Shown: in pieces, positions 16,680 to 25,754 of the stretch
Layout: every line of letters begins with the position of its first letter
Position numbering within the stretch: the stretch's first letter is position 1
Assembly: GCA_013360295.1 (NCBI GenBank)
Contig: JABWCL010000002.1
Coordinates: forward strand, 124,001 to 188,000
Source of the DNA: Ignavibacteriaceae bacterium
GTDB lineage: Bacteria; Bacteroidota; Ignavibacteria; Ignavibacteriales; Ignavibacteriaceae
DNA length: 64,000 nucleotides
Direction: 5' to 3'
Notes under the pieces: generated by a model
What the model was told of the DNA's origin: nothing
The model's database searches: none
What the model saw: the letters and a program-made list of their open reading frames with translations, nothing else
Translations under genes and position numbers: made by a program

Positions 16680-19600
16680 TTACGCGAAGATCTTATGCAG
16701 TGCGTCTATCATTTTTTCCCTGAAAATCGGTTTCGAGATAAAATCGTTGAAACCGGCGGCGATAAACTTTTCCCTGTCACCGGGGAGAACATAGGCGGTA
16801 ACGGCAACCACGGGTATCTTATGAAACTCGGGCATTGTACGGATAATCTTCAGAGCATCAAGACCGTTGTATTCACCCTGAAGGTTGATGTCCATTACAA
16901 TAAAGTCGAACTGGTACATAGACATCATCGGCAGCGCTTCTTCGAAACTTACCGCGAATTTAATCTCGCTCAATTCTTTCATCTGAACCTTAAAGAGGAT
17001 CTGGCTGTCAACCTGGTCCTCGATGTAGAGGCATCTGAGTGAACCGAGATCAAGTTCCTTCTTTGCAGGCGGCGCAACAGGGTCCGGAATTACGGGAACC
17101 GGAGGCCGAACCGGTTCAGGACGGCTCATCTGCGGAGGAGCAACAGGGGGTGCAGGCGGCATAAATGGTGCAGCGGCTGGTACCGGTTCCGGTGGCTCAA
17201 CTATCCTGGTAGTCCGCGGGCGGGTGGGTTCCGGTTTAGGCAATTCTTCGGTGATTGACTCACTTACCGGAGACGTAAATTCATCCGGCGTATTTAACCG
17301 TACCGGGAACCTGAATCCGATTTCAAATCCGTATCCGTCTTTGGTTACAGGTTCGGATTCGCCTTTCAGCACGGTCAGAAGCTTATGAAGGGACATGACC
17401 GCGAACTTGGATATGCCAAGCGCTTTCCCTATACCAAAATCTTTATTCAAGACTATACTTGTAAAATTATCGTTAAGCCGGTCAGTAATCTTAGTCGAAT
17501 GGTCTCTTATTGAAAGAATAAAATTATCATCATCCGATAACTGGGCGGAAAGATAAAGCTGGCTTTCAATGGTTAGTTTAGAACAAAGTTTGTATAAAAG
17601 GATAAGGAAAGAAGAAAACTTCTCGGCATCAGTATTAATGAAAAGCGATGAAGATACCCGTGAGATTACAAGTTCTTTTTTCCACTTTTCACGCGACTGA
17701 GAGACCTCTTTTTCAAGAGATTCGACTAAGTCAACAATTCCTGTATCCTGTGGATTTACGTCAGCCCCTATTTGTGAATACTCCGCGATGGAGTTCATAA
17801 TTTCAAGAAGATTATCTCTGTTCTGATTGATATACTCAAGCGCTTCGTTCTGTTCATCTGTTGGAGTATCAATACTCTCCTTAATTTCCTGAATAAAGCC
17901 CAATATGACATTTATCGGGGTCAAAAGGTCGTGGAACATGACCGATATCTGGGCAGTATCAAGGCCGGAACTGACAGCCGGTATTTTATCGCTGTAAATT
18001 CCCTTGTCCTTATATACCTCTTTAATGACTTCTTTAATAACAACCTTAGGTACTTCTTTGATAATCTCAACGGGTTCGATCTCCGGAATAGCAAGAATGT
18101 TAAAAGAATCAATTTCACCTGAAGTATTAAGTATCGGGGTAGCATAGATCTTACATTTAACCTCACCCTCAGGGGTCTTTTTCAGCGAAACATCTGATTC
18201 CGTTGGTTCTTTAAGGTTTGAATAAAAGATCATTGAGTTTAGCGTGCCGCGCTCGTCGTCATTAACCAGGGTCACGAATGACGCTTCAATTAGTTCGTGT
18301 TTATCCAGTCCCAATACGCTTTTTACGCTGCTGTTAACGTATTTAATAAAACCGACCGAGTCGGTAATAAATAGCATATCGCTAGTATGCTCGAACGCAG
18401 CCTTAAATAGCTGGAACTGCTTTTCCTTTTCAATTAATTCGGTAACGTCTTTAACAATGTTAAAATGCGCTTCTGTATGCTCATACTGGAAGGGGGTCTT
18501 GCTCAGTTCGACCATTACTATGGTACCGTCTTTTCTCTTATGTTTAAACGGGCCGGCATAACCGGAAGGAGTACCTTTCGAAGAAGTCGGATCCAGCAGG
18601 GTCTGTATATCTTCAGGGGAATACAGATCCGTCAGGTCCATTTGCAAAAATTCTTCGCGCCTGTAACCATAAAGACGGAGTGCGGCTTCATTGACTTCAA
18701 TGAACCTCAGGGTTTCAGCGTCGTAAATGAAAATCGCCTCGGGATTGTATCTTATTAATATATCAAACATTCTACCGCGGTTTTTAAGTAATTCTTCAAG
18801 ATTGTCGTAAGAGAGTATCTTTTCAAGAGAAAAGAAAACAACATAATCCTCTTCCGATAATTTAATTTTTTTTAGCCTCGCCTGAAAGATAACTTCATCT
18901 GAGGCGCCGGCTTTGATCGTGTAATTAAAAAGCAGATCATTCTGATTCGAATCTATAAAGGTTTCAATCCCCCTGGTGTAATCAGCTTCAACGAGATTGC
19001 TGAAATGAACCCCTAAATTATCATCCAAATCAACATTTTGCAATATACAAAATTCTTTATTCAATTGAGTAATTATTCCCCTGGAGTCAAATATCATAGC
19101 AGGAACGTGAAATTCCGAAAAAACCAGTTCAATGAAATTGGCCGCCTTGGAAAAGATTGCGTCTGTTAACTTTGACCTTTCAGGCTGACTGAATGAGATT
19201 GACGCGATTACTCTTCTCTCAGCGTCAATAATCGGGACCTGGATGTTTTTCACTCCGTGACTGATTGACCCGCCTTTCAACGGTATGCCGTCGGTGATAA
19301 TAACGTTCGCCGTGTCTTTGATAAACTGCTGAACAGAATTATACAGCGCTTTATAGAACTGAGGAATAAAATCAACTTCTGATTTCCCTTCAACCTGCAT
19401 CGGTCGCAAACCGAGTGACTGCGCGTACTTCGAATTTACCAGGATATACTTATCATTGATGTCTTTTATCCAGAAAGGCTCAGGAAGTTTATTAATCTCG
19501 TTCTGAATTTTAGTTTTCCCGAGAAAAGTAAACGGAAATGAGGACTGGATTTCAGAAATTATCGCAAGGATCTTTTTGTCGTCAATTAATTCATCGATCT

Positions 19601-19997
19601 CGACTGTAGGTACTTTTAATCCCAGCGGCAGATTACCCGCAAAACCGTTATTCTGCGCGTTTATCAGGAGCATCAGGAGCGCTTCGTCACCTTCGGCGAT
19701 CAGTCTAACGTTTACTTCACGGCTTGTCTCGCCGTTCACTGTCTGAAATTTAAGATCCGTCTTTTTGGTTTCACCAAGTTTTATCTCCTCAGTTAGTTTC
19801 ACCAGTTTGTTAATCTCCGGCTCTTTGAGGAGCAATGAAGTAGTAGAAATGGTATGGTCTTTATACCCAAAAAAACGTTTCGCTGCGGCGTTTACTGACT
19901 TCAATCCAAAATTGATATCCAGCAGCAGCGCGGGCTGGTCATTTCCGCCAATGAGGGGATCGGTTTTACCGGTTTTATTTTTTTCTTCAACTATCAT
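16680..19997 (-). CDS. Multi-PAS histidine-kinase-like protein with degenerate ATPase domain and a C-terminal receiver
   Basis: The 1105-residue protein starts with several PAS-like regions (about 15-110, 165-270, 290-395, 410-520 and 530-640). A short charged helical repeat rich in KEV follows (about 645-666). Next is a HisKA-like segment with His689 in FHDLLTPIN, then a HATPase-like region (about 785-900). In that region the N-box lacks its Asn (LILLYKLCSKL) and no DxGxG G1 box is visible. A 60-residue Pro-rich linker (about 918-979) leads to a complete REC domain (D1036, K1089). It may therefore be a pseudokinase hub or a receiver-output protein whose phosphate comes from another kinase. 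It is the last gene of the GT2 operon, 8 nt after the FN3 lipoprotein, so it may sense conditions for polymer production. Confidence 0.82.
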   Translation of the reverse strand: MIVEEKNKTGKTDPLIGGNDQPALLLDINFGLKSVNAAAKRFFGYKDHTISTTSLLLKEPEINKLVKLTEEIKLGETKKTDLKFQTVNGETSREVNVRLIAEGDEALLMLLINAQNNGFAGNLPLGLKVPTVEIDELIDDKKILAIISEIQSSFPFTFLGKTKIQNEINKLPEPFWIKDINDKYILVNSKYAQSLGLRPMQVEGKSEVDFIPQFYKALYNSVQQFIKDTANVIITDGIPLKGGSISHGVKNIQVPIIDAERRVIASISFSQPERSKLTDAIFSKAANFIELVFSEFHVPAMIFDSRGIITQLNKEFCILQNVDLDDNLGVHFSNLVEADYTRGIETFIDSNQNDLLFNYTIKAGASDEVIFQARLKKIKLSEEDYVVFFSLEKILSYDNLEELLKNRGRMFDILIRYNPEAIFIYDAETLRFIEVNEAALRLYGYRREEFLQMDLTDLYSPEDIQTLLDPTSSKGTPSGYAGPFKHKRKDGTIVMVELSKTPFQYEHTEAHFNIVKDVTELIEKEKQFQLFKAAFEHTSDMLFITDSVGFIKYVNSSVKSVLGLDKHELIEASFVTLVNDDERGTLNSMIFYSNLKEPTESDVSLKKTPEGEVKCKIYATPILNTSGEIDSFNILAIPEIEPVEIIKEVPKVVIKEVIKEVYKDKGIYSDKIPAVSSGLDTAQISVMFHDLLTPINVILGFIQEIKESIDTPTDEQNEALEYINQNRDNLLEIMNSIAEYSQIGADVNPQDTGIVDLVESLEKEVSQSREKWKKELVISRVSSSLFINTDAEKFSSFLILLYKLCSKLTIESQLYLSAQLSDDDNFILSIRDHSTKITDRLNDNFTSIVLNKDFGIGKALGISKFAVMSLHKLLTVLKGESEPVTKDGYGFEIGFRFPVRLNTPDEFTSPVSESITEELPKPEPTRPRTTRIVEPPEPVPAAAPFMPPAPPVAPPQMSRPEPVRPPVPVIPDPVAPPAKKELDLGSLRCLYIEDQVDSQILFKVQMKELSEIKFAVSFEEALPMMSMYQFDFIVMDINLQGEYNGLDALKIIRTMPEFHKIPVVAVTAYVLPGDREKFIAAGFNDFISKPIFREKMIDALHKIFA

Positions 19998-20005
19998 AAC
20001 GTTCC

Positions 20006-21838
20006 TCAGGGTGTCGGCGTAATTGAGACAACAAGTGAATACTGGGAATATCCCCTTCCGTTAGTCGTTCTCAAACGGTAATGATTATTAATACCGGGCT
20101 GAGGTGTAAGATGTATGTAACCGTTCAGGTTTGGCCCTGCCTGCGCGATCTCCGAGAAGTTCGGCGTTGTATCAATACGCCACTCAATCAGCGTGGCTGT
20201 CTCGCTTGTACTGTTATCATCCCAGGAAATCTGAACTCTCGTGGGGTTTGTCAGGTTCGTAAGGACTACATTTGTCGGAATCCCAAGACCGAAGTTACTC
20301 GAAGGTGTAATGACGAATTCATTTGAATAATTACTGAAGGATACACCGTCATATGCCCTGGCACGATAGAAGTTCTGAACATCAAAAGTAAAACCTTCGT
20401 GAATATATTGAACATCATTGGCGGGGACGTACTTAATTTCCGTATAAGCCGATTGCGCCGTTCTCCACTCGATCACTGTGAATGTCTCGGTAGTGCTGTT
20501 GTCAACCCAGGTTAGTCTTATCTTTCCCACATCAGTTTGCGAGGCGATAAGGTTAGTCGGTGTTGAGAGTCCTCCAAGCCTGGTCGGTATAATTGAGGCT
20601 TCTGCTGAATAATTAGAAAAGGAACCCTGCCCATCCGTAGATCTCACACGGTAAATATTTTTAACATTCGGTGTGTAGGTCTGATCGTCAAAACTTGTTA
20701 TATCGGTTCCAACCTGCCCGAGTGATATATAAGTACCGCCGTCACCAATTTTACGCTCAACAAAAGTAGCGATTTCAAACGGGCTGTTATCCTTCCACGT
20801 TAGCCGTACGGTTACCGAATCGAATTGTGCCGCGGCAAGATTAGTAGGAGTATTGAGCGATTGTGCAAAAGTTTTCACGGGAACATCCTGGGACCAGGAA
20901 GAATCAGTTTCCGAATAAACTTTTAACCTGTACTTATACTCGGTGTTTGCGGTAAGACCGTTTGCGCTGTCTTTGAAGGATGTGGTATTGGGGCCTACCC
21001 TTCCGGCTATTGAATATGGCTGATCCCCGGTCTTTCTTTCAATCTGAAAGATAGTTTCATTCGATGTATTATCCTGCCATGTCAGGTAAACTATGTTCAC
21101 CGCGAGTGCTGTTGCAACAATATTTGTTGGCGGAGGCAGATTAGGGGAACCGCCTGAACCGGCGCTTGTCACTTCGTATGTATATGGTGAGCTTCCAAAA
21201 TCATTAAATGCTCTGACTTTATAAAAATAAGTCTGCGTGGGGCTAACCGATGCATCATTAGTATTAAAAGTATTGGCTCCCAGGGTCTTCCATAGGAAAT
21301 ATGTTCCCGTAAGGCCCTCCTTCTTCCATACTTCAAAACCTTTTTCGTACCTGTTGGTATCTGACCAGAATATATTGATAAGATTGCTCGTAATTATCCT
21401 TATATCAAGTCCGAACGGTGCTAACGGAGGATTAACATTATCCAGAACAAGTATATTGCTTTTAACATCTGATTTTGTTCCGTTATTATTCAGGTCATAC
21501 ACCATTATATAATAACTGATTTTTTTACCGATGTAAGTGGAATCCAAGATAAGGTAGACCGCGGGTTTGTACTGGTTCTCAGGCGTATTAAATCTGCTGA
21601 TCATTATATCATTAACGTAAACGTCAACAAATTTTATCCCCTGATCGTCATCCATATCAGCTATTATTTCGTGCTGACCATAAAGGATCGTATCGTTTGA
21701 TACCGGGGAATAAAGGACAACGCTCGGTTTAAGCGTATCCGTTGGTCCGCTTAACTGATCTGAGCATCCTGATAAATACAGGAAAAGGAAAAATAAAACA
21801 GGAACTGCTCTGAAATATTTATATCGGGAGGAGATCAT
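20006..21838 (-). CDS. Lipoprotein with multiple fibronectin type III domains
   Basis: I chose the start at 21838 because it places a lipoprotein signal (hydrophobic FFLFLYLSGC) near the N-terminus; a longer reading frame to 21874 adds 12 residues. After the lipidated Cys there is an Ig-like domain (ASP-rich VVLYSPVSNDTI region). About five FN3 modules follow, each about 85-100 residues, recognisable by repeated L-x-W-x-DNS-x-E(T/I) and YRVR/YRARAYD patterns. FN3 repeats usually serve as spacers or carbohydrate-binding scaffolds, so an outer-membrane or periplasmic role in handling the polymer is plausible. The gene overlaps the preceding one by 20 nt and sits between the deacetylase-like protein and the PAS pseudo-kinase. 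Confidence 0.8.
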   Translation of the reverse strand: MISSRYKYFRAVPVLFFLFLYLSGCSDQLSGPTDTLKPSVVLYSPVSNDTILYGQHEIIADMDDDQGIKFVDVYVNDIMISRFNTPENQYKPAVYLILDSTYIGKKISYYIMVYDLNNNGTKSDVKSNILVLDNVNPPLAPFGLDIRIITSNLINIFWSDTNRYEKGFEVWKKEGLTGTYFLWKTLGANTFNTNDASVSPTQTYFYKVRAFNDFGSSPYTYEVTSAGSGGSPNLPPPTNIVATALAVNIVYLTWQDNTSNETIFQIERKTGDQPYSIAGRVGPNTTSFKDSANGLTANTEYKYRLKVYSETDSSWSQDVPVKTFAQSLNTPTNLAAAQFDSVTVRLTWKDNSPFEIATFVERKIGDGGTYISLGQVGTDITSFDDQTYTPNVKNIYRVRSTDGQGSFSNYSAEASIIPTRLGGLSTPTNLIASQTDVGKIRLTWVDNSTTETFTVIEWRTAQSAYTEIKYVPANDVQYIHEGFTFDVQNFYRARAYDGVSFSNYSNEFVITPSSNFGLGIPTNVVLTNLTNPTRVQISWDDNSTSETATLIEWRIDTTPNFSEIAQAGPNLNGYIHLTPQPGINNHYRLRTTNGRGYSQYSLVVSITPTP

Positions 21839-23717
21839 AGTCAATGTAATAAATACGGCTTTCCTTGGGTTCAAGATCTTTAACAGTTAAATAAATAATC
21901 TTTGATGCCGGATCATATTTATATGTCGGCAGCTTTGTTCCGATTATTTCTGAACTCACACGAATATTCTGCACCTTCCTCTGAAGGTCTACAGAAATAG
22001 TAAAATCTTTTATATCTTCTTCACCCGGATTCGAGATTGTAACCGATAGCCTGTTACTGCTGCGGACTTCCACACGCATTTCAAGACGGTTTCTTTTCGC
22101 CCACCACTCATATAACTGCTTAACATCCGTAATCCATATTTTCTGCTCTTTGGCAAAATCCAGAACCTCGCCAACTACTGAAGCATTTTCAGGCAGGCAC
22201 TGCAAATCTGAGTGGAACTTGAATACCATCAATCCTGATTCAAAGATTACCCGTTGAATATCCTCTTCGTAAGTGTAAACCTGGAACTCGGGATTCGTAA
22301 GATTATTATCCCTGATGATTTCATAGTCATCCCGCATAGTTCTTCCTACGGAAATGATGGACCCTTCTTTCATCAGAACTGTACGGGGAATGCTTCTGTT
22401 TGAAAGTGAATCACTGTAGAGATAGTAAAATCCGTTATCAACCATCGCTTTTACAGTCCGGTTGTCGTGGAAGCCGTATATCGTATTCAGCCCGATTACT
22501 TCAGCCTTTGTTATCGCCCTGAGTTTATCCTTCGCGCTCTTTATTTTCGCGAATTGAGTTTCGTATTCAAAAAGTTTATTGACGGTATCGTTGACCGAAC
22601 TGAGATAACCCACATCAACTAAAGCACCGAGATATCCAGCCGAGCCAATTTTTTTAACCAGATCAGGTTTTGTTTCCGCGAGGAGCGGATCCAGAAAAAT
22701 TAGAGGTTTAATACCCCTTGAAGTCAAAGCCGGAAGCACGTTTTCAATATTTTCCGGAGATTCGCCGAGGACAGGCGTGACAATTGCGGCTGCCTGGTAA
22801 TCACCCGGCCAATCTTTTACAAATGATATGGGACGATACAACAACCAGTTCAGTGAGTTGCTTATAAAACGGTCGTATAGTATATAATCTTCCTGCATAC
22901 CGATAAGAGCGTTCAGTTCAAATCCCCACCACACAAACCGTCCTTTTCCGTAAGTGCCATAACTTATGCCGGCACTTTTCTTCAGCCCTTCCAGCACAAG
23001 CCCCTGGTCAACTTTATAGTTGAACCAGAAACTCACCTGGTTTGTGCGCGGCTCCAGAACTTCCATTTGTATAGGCAAGTCCCATGTAGCTATCTTCATA
23101 GGGTAACCCGCGGGAATACCGGCCGTGATAGGGAATCCTCCGCGGAGCGTAAGTATTCTGTAAGGCGGATCTTTCGGAATTTCTTTTACGAACTTCATAC
23201 CAAAGACTTCAGAGAAAAACTCCCAGCCGCGCCATTTGGCGTTATTGGAGTAGGACGCAGTACCGCTCGTGGAAAGAACGGAACCACCTTTATCAATGTA
23301 AGTCTTAATGTTCGCGACCTCCCTGTCGCTCAGGGATTTAGACCCGGGGAGCAGCAGCAGTTTATATTTATAATGCCTGCCGCGTTCTATGTCGCTGTCA
23401 GCAAGCACATCATACGTAATCTTGTATTGATCAAGTACTTTCTTCCAGCTTGTTACGTTATCATTAAGCCACGTGCTTCCGTCCGCAAGAAGATTTTCCG
23501 TGTATCCGGAATAGAGAATTGCTACCTGGGTGCCTTCTTCCTGGAAATATTCCGAGAATCCCGGCAGCCCGGCTAAATCGCCAAAAAAGTTAAAGTTCCC
23601 GTATACACCTCTCAGTACGTAATAATAGGTAACTACCGAAAGGAATAACAATACAATTCCGGATACGATCAACCAGAACGTATTGATAGGAAGCCCTTTT
23701 TTGTTGATTACCTCCAC
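21819..23717 (-). CDS. Membrane-anchored protein with glutamine-amidotransferase-like and degenerate polysaccharide-deacetylase-like domains
   Basis: The 632-residue protein has one N-terminal transmembrane helix (about 14-36). A class I amidotransferase-like domain follows (about 65-300; LLLPGSKSLSDRE, GKGRFVWWGFELNA). Then comes a domain (about 305-545) with the succession of segments seen in NodB-type deacetylases (QAAAIVTPVLGE, GYLGALVDVGYL, GLNTIYGFHDNRT, VFKFHSD). The metal-binding motifs are changed: the first motif reads VTPVLG instead of TFDDG and no HxxxH is visible, so it is probably not an active metal-dependent deacetylase. A C-terminal beta domain ends the chain. It overlaps the small membrane protein gene by 10 nt and the lipoprotein gene by 20 nt. 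A role in polymer modification or transit is likely. Confidence 0.72.
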   Translation of the reverse strand: MEVINKKGLPINTFWLIVSGIVLLFLSVVTYYYVLRGVYGNFNFFGDLAGLPGFSEYFQEEGTQVAILYSGYTENLLADGSTWLNDNVTSWKKVLDQYKITYDVLADSDIERGRHYKYKLLLLPGSKSLSDREVANIKTYIDKGGSVLSTSGTASYSNNAKWRGWEFFSEVFGMKFVKEIPKDPPYRILTLRGGFPITAGIPAGYPMKIATWDLPIQMEVLEPRTNQVSFWFNYKVDQGLVLEGLKKSAGISYGTYGKGRFVWWGFELNALIGMQEDYILYDRFISNSLNWLLYRPISFVKDWPGDYQAAAIVTPVLGESPENIENVLPALTSRGIKPLIFLDPLLAETKPDLVKKIGSAGYLGALVDVGYLSSVNDTVNKLFEYETQFAKIKSAKDKLRAITKAEVIGLNTIYGFHDNRTVKAMVDNGFYYLYSDSLSNRSIPRTVLMKEGSIISVGRTMRDDYEIIRDNNLTNPEFQVYTYEEDIQRVIFESGLMVFKFHSDLQCLPENASVVGEVLDFAKEQKIWITDVKQLYEWWAKRNRLEMRVEVRSSNRLSVTISNPGEEDIKDFTISVDLQRKVQNIRVSSEIIGTKLPTYKYDPASKIIYLTVKDLEPKESRIYYIDYDLLPI

Positions 23718-24190
23718 TTAACGGCTCCCTGAACCTTTTTGTCTTCTTTAGTGGAAACATAACCTTCGGCGGTGTATTTCATAAACTTCTGCGGACCCGG
23801 TGCAGGGCCTGCTTTGGGCGCAGCCTGAGGTTGTGGCGCCGGACCAGCCTGTGCCTGAACCGGCTGCTGAGCAACAACAACACCGGGAGCAGTAGCTTGT
23901 TTTGCAACGAAAATCGGTTCTGCCGGCCCCCTGTATGCGGGTGCAACAGGACGTTCGAAAGCAGGGGCAACTCTCTGTGCAGGGGCACGGTGTGCAACCT
24001 GAGCCTGTATTTCTGCGGCAATGGATTCCGGGGTAACCAGTTCAGCCTTAATAGTTTCAGGTACCTCGGCAGCAGCCTGAACTCCACGACGTTCACGTAT
24101 CTTATATAAAATATACGCGCCGATCGCAAGGAAAAAAGTGCTTATGGTTGCCATCAATATAATTGTGGCAAGGATCGGAATTAATTCCAT
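23708..24190 (-). CDS. Small single-span membrane protein with an Ala/Pro/Gln-rich tail
   Basis: The 160-residue protein has one N-terminal transmembrane segment (about 5-30) and then a low-complexity Ala/Pro/Gln-rich stretch (about 60-135). It ends in a short basic segment, KKVQGAVKWR. I do not recognise a family. In position it corresponds to the small accessory membrane subunit that often follows the synthase gene in exopolysaccharide operons, such as PgaD, but it has only one membrane span and no sequence link to PgaD that I can see. It starts 19 nt after the GT2 stop and overlaps the next gene by 10 nt. Confidence 0.7.
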   Translation of the reverse strand: MELIPILATIILMATISTFFLAIGAYILYKIRERRGVQAAAEVPETIKAELVTPESIAAEIQAQVAHRAPAQRVAPAFERPVAPAYRGPAEPIFVAKQATAPGVVVAQQPVQAQAGPAPQPQAAPKAGPAPGPQKFMKYTAEGYVSTKEDKKVQGAVKWR

Positions 24191-24209
24191 GTGTCTACCT
24201 TTCTATAAA

Positions 24210-25613
24210 TCATGCTGAAGGTGCTCCAATTCGTTCAAGTTTTCCCCATGTCATCTCTAATCCAAGAAACTCTTCTACGGTTGACATGGCTTTACAAATA
24301 TCAATTGTTAATATAAAAAACATTCTGTATACAATAGCGTAAGGTACAAGCCTGAATTCCTCTTTCTCTACGGCGACACAATACACCGCGGACGACAGGT
24401 CAAGCAAAGCAAGGCCTGCCCACCAGAAAAAGATAAGGCTTGAGAATCCGTAAATCAACGCGACGGCTATAAAAAATATGTTCGCGAAAATATTCATCGC
24501 AGGCCAGATCAAAGCTTCGTAGAACATTGACCAGAGAACAAACGTATCACCGAAATTGATTGTAGGATTAAACAACAGGGCTTTATGTTTTCTGATCGCC
24601 TGTAAAATCCCTCTTGTCCATCTGTATCTCTGCTTGAGAAGCTGATATAATTTTTCAGGTGCTTCGGTGTAAGAGATAGCCCTCGGTTCATAATATATTT
24701 TCCATCCGTGGGCAAGGAGTTTAAGCGTAACATCCGCGTCCTCCGCGAAAGTATCACTTGAATAGTAACCGGCATCCTCAATCGCTTTCTTCCGGAAAAG
24801 CCCTATCGGCCCAGGGATAATATTAACCAGTTTTAAGTAGCCTTGCGCGGCACGGGGCATATTCAATCCCTCAATATATTCAAGCGCCTGAAGATCCGTG
24901 AAGAGCTTGCGCCTGTTTAATACTTTTACGTTTCCGGCAACAGCTCCGATTTCCGGATCGCTGAAGTGCCTTACAGCCATTCTTATCGAATCTTCAGAGA
25001 GCTGTGAGTCACCGTCCATACACAATACTATTTCAGCTTTTGAATAGCTGATGCCGGCGTTTAGAGCGCGTGCCTTCCCGCCGTTTGGTTTATTTATCAA
25101 AGATACCTTGACGTCAGAGTAACGGCCTCGCTGAATACCAACGAGTGTCTTGGCAACTTCAGCGGTATCATCTTTTGAACCGTCGTTCACGATGATTATT
25201 TCATAGTTTGAATAGTCAAGCCTGAGTAATGACTCAATAGACTGCCTTATTACCTTCTCCTCATTATACACGGGTACAATAACAGATACGAAAGGATAAA
25301 ATCCATTTGTATTGTTAAATGTGTATTTGGTAATATAAAGATAAGCCATCAGGAGCACGGCAAAATATCTGAAGAGAAGTATCGTTAAGAAAAGAAATAA
25401 TGATACTAAGGTGGAGTATTCAATCAGAGAACTTATCGACAATACCGTCAAAGGCAGCGTAAGCGCGATAATCCCGATCATAATACCGGATAAAATACCC
25501 GACCAGGTGATCCGGCGAACGATTTTCTTCTTCGGATCCTCGTAGTGGGATTTACTCGATCTAGTATTTTGAACGGTTATCGAGGTTTGTCTTATCTTCT
25601 GTTGTGAACTCAT
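24210..25613 (-). CDS. Processive family 2 glycosyltransferase (exopolysaccharide synthase)
   Basis: The 467-residue protein has two N-terminal membrane helices (about 36-95), a GT-A catalytic domain (about 105-340) and about three C-terminal membrane helices. Catalytic features are all present: VSVIVPVYNEE, D144 in VNDGS, the DxD pair D200/D202 in MDGDS, the acidic E291-D292 pair, and the QxxRW motif as QRYRW (328-332) that marks processive synthases such as PgaC, NodC, HasA and BcsA. There is no PilZ domain, unlike BcsA. It would polymerise a nucleotide sugar and extrude the chain through the inner membrane. A sigma-54-type promoter lies just upstream, and a terminator separates it from the SGNH gene. 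It therefore heads a five-gene operon ending with the PAS pseudo-kinase. Confidence 0.92.
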   Translation of the reverse strand: MSSQQKIRQTSITVQNTRSSKSHYEDPKKKIVRRITWSGILSGIMIGIIALTLPLTVLSISSLIEYSTLVSLFLFLTILLFRYFAVLLMAYLYITKYTFNNTNGFYPFVSVIVPVYNEEKVIRQSIESLLRLDYSNYEIIIVNDGSKDDTAEVAKTLVGIQRGRYSDVKVSLINKPNGGKARALNAGISYSKAEIVLCMDGDSQLSEDSIRMAVRHFSDPEIGAVAGNVKVLNRRKLFTDLQALEYIEGLNMPRAAQGYLKLVNIIPGPIGLFRKKAIEDAGYYSSDTFAEDADVTLKLLAHGWKIYYEPRAISYTEAPEKLYQLLKQRYRWTRGILQAIRKHKALLFNPTINFGDTFVLWSMFYEALIWPAMNIFANIFFIAVALIYGFSSLIFFWWAGLALLDLSSAVYCVAVEKEEFRLVPYAIVYRMFFILTIDICKAMSTVEEFLGLEMTWGKLERIGAPSA

Positions 25614-25643
25614 TTCCTTAAAACATTAAACTATAATTAGTTA

Positions 25644-25658
25644 GCAACAATCGTGCCA
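25644..25658 (-). promoter_or_regulatory. Sigma-54-type (-24/-12) promoter before the GT2 synthase gene
   Basis: The minus strand reads TGGCACGATTGTTGC, followed by T. The GG and GC dinucleotides (25656-25657 and 25644-25645) are exactly 10 bp apart, and all positions of TGGCACGRNNNTTGCW match. The expected transcription start is about 20 nt before the GT2 start codon. Confidence 0.75.
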
Positions 25659-25696
25659 TACTAAACCGTTATTTGTGCGCTATTTTACACGGTACT

Positions 25697-25732
25697 AAAA
25701 AAAATCCGTCTCATTATGAGAAGGATTTTTTT
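25697..25732 (-). terminator. Bidirectional terminator between the SGNH and GT2 genes
   Basis: A stem AAAAAAATCC/GGATTTTTTT (25698-25707 with 25723-25732) has an inner TCTCA/TGAGA helix, and U-rich ends on both strands. It lies 22 nt after the SGNH stop and ends that transcript. Confidence 0.85.
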
Positions 25733-25754
25733 AAAAGGGTCTTAAATTGAGACA

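Noticed and set aside
20006-23717. Frameshift or fused gene between the deacetylase-like protein and the FN3 lipoprotein because of their overlap
   Set aside because: The 20-nt overlap is compatible with coupled translation; the lipoprotein has its own signal and lipobox Cys.
23708-24190. PgaD homologue
   Set aside because: Position fits, but the protein has one membrane span and a low-complexity tail; no PgaD sequence feature was seen.
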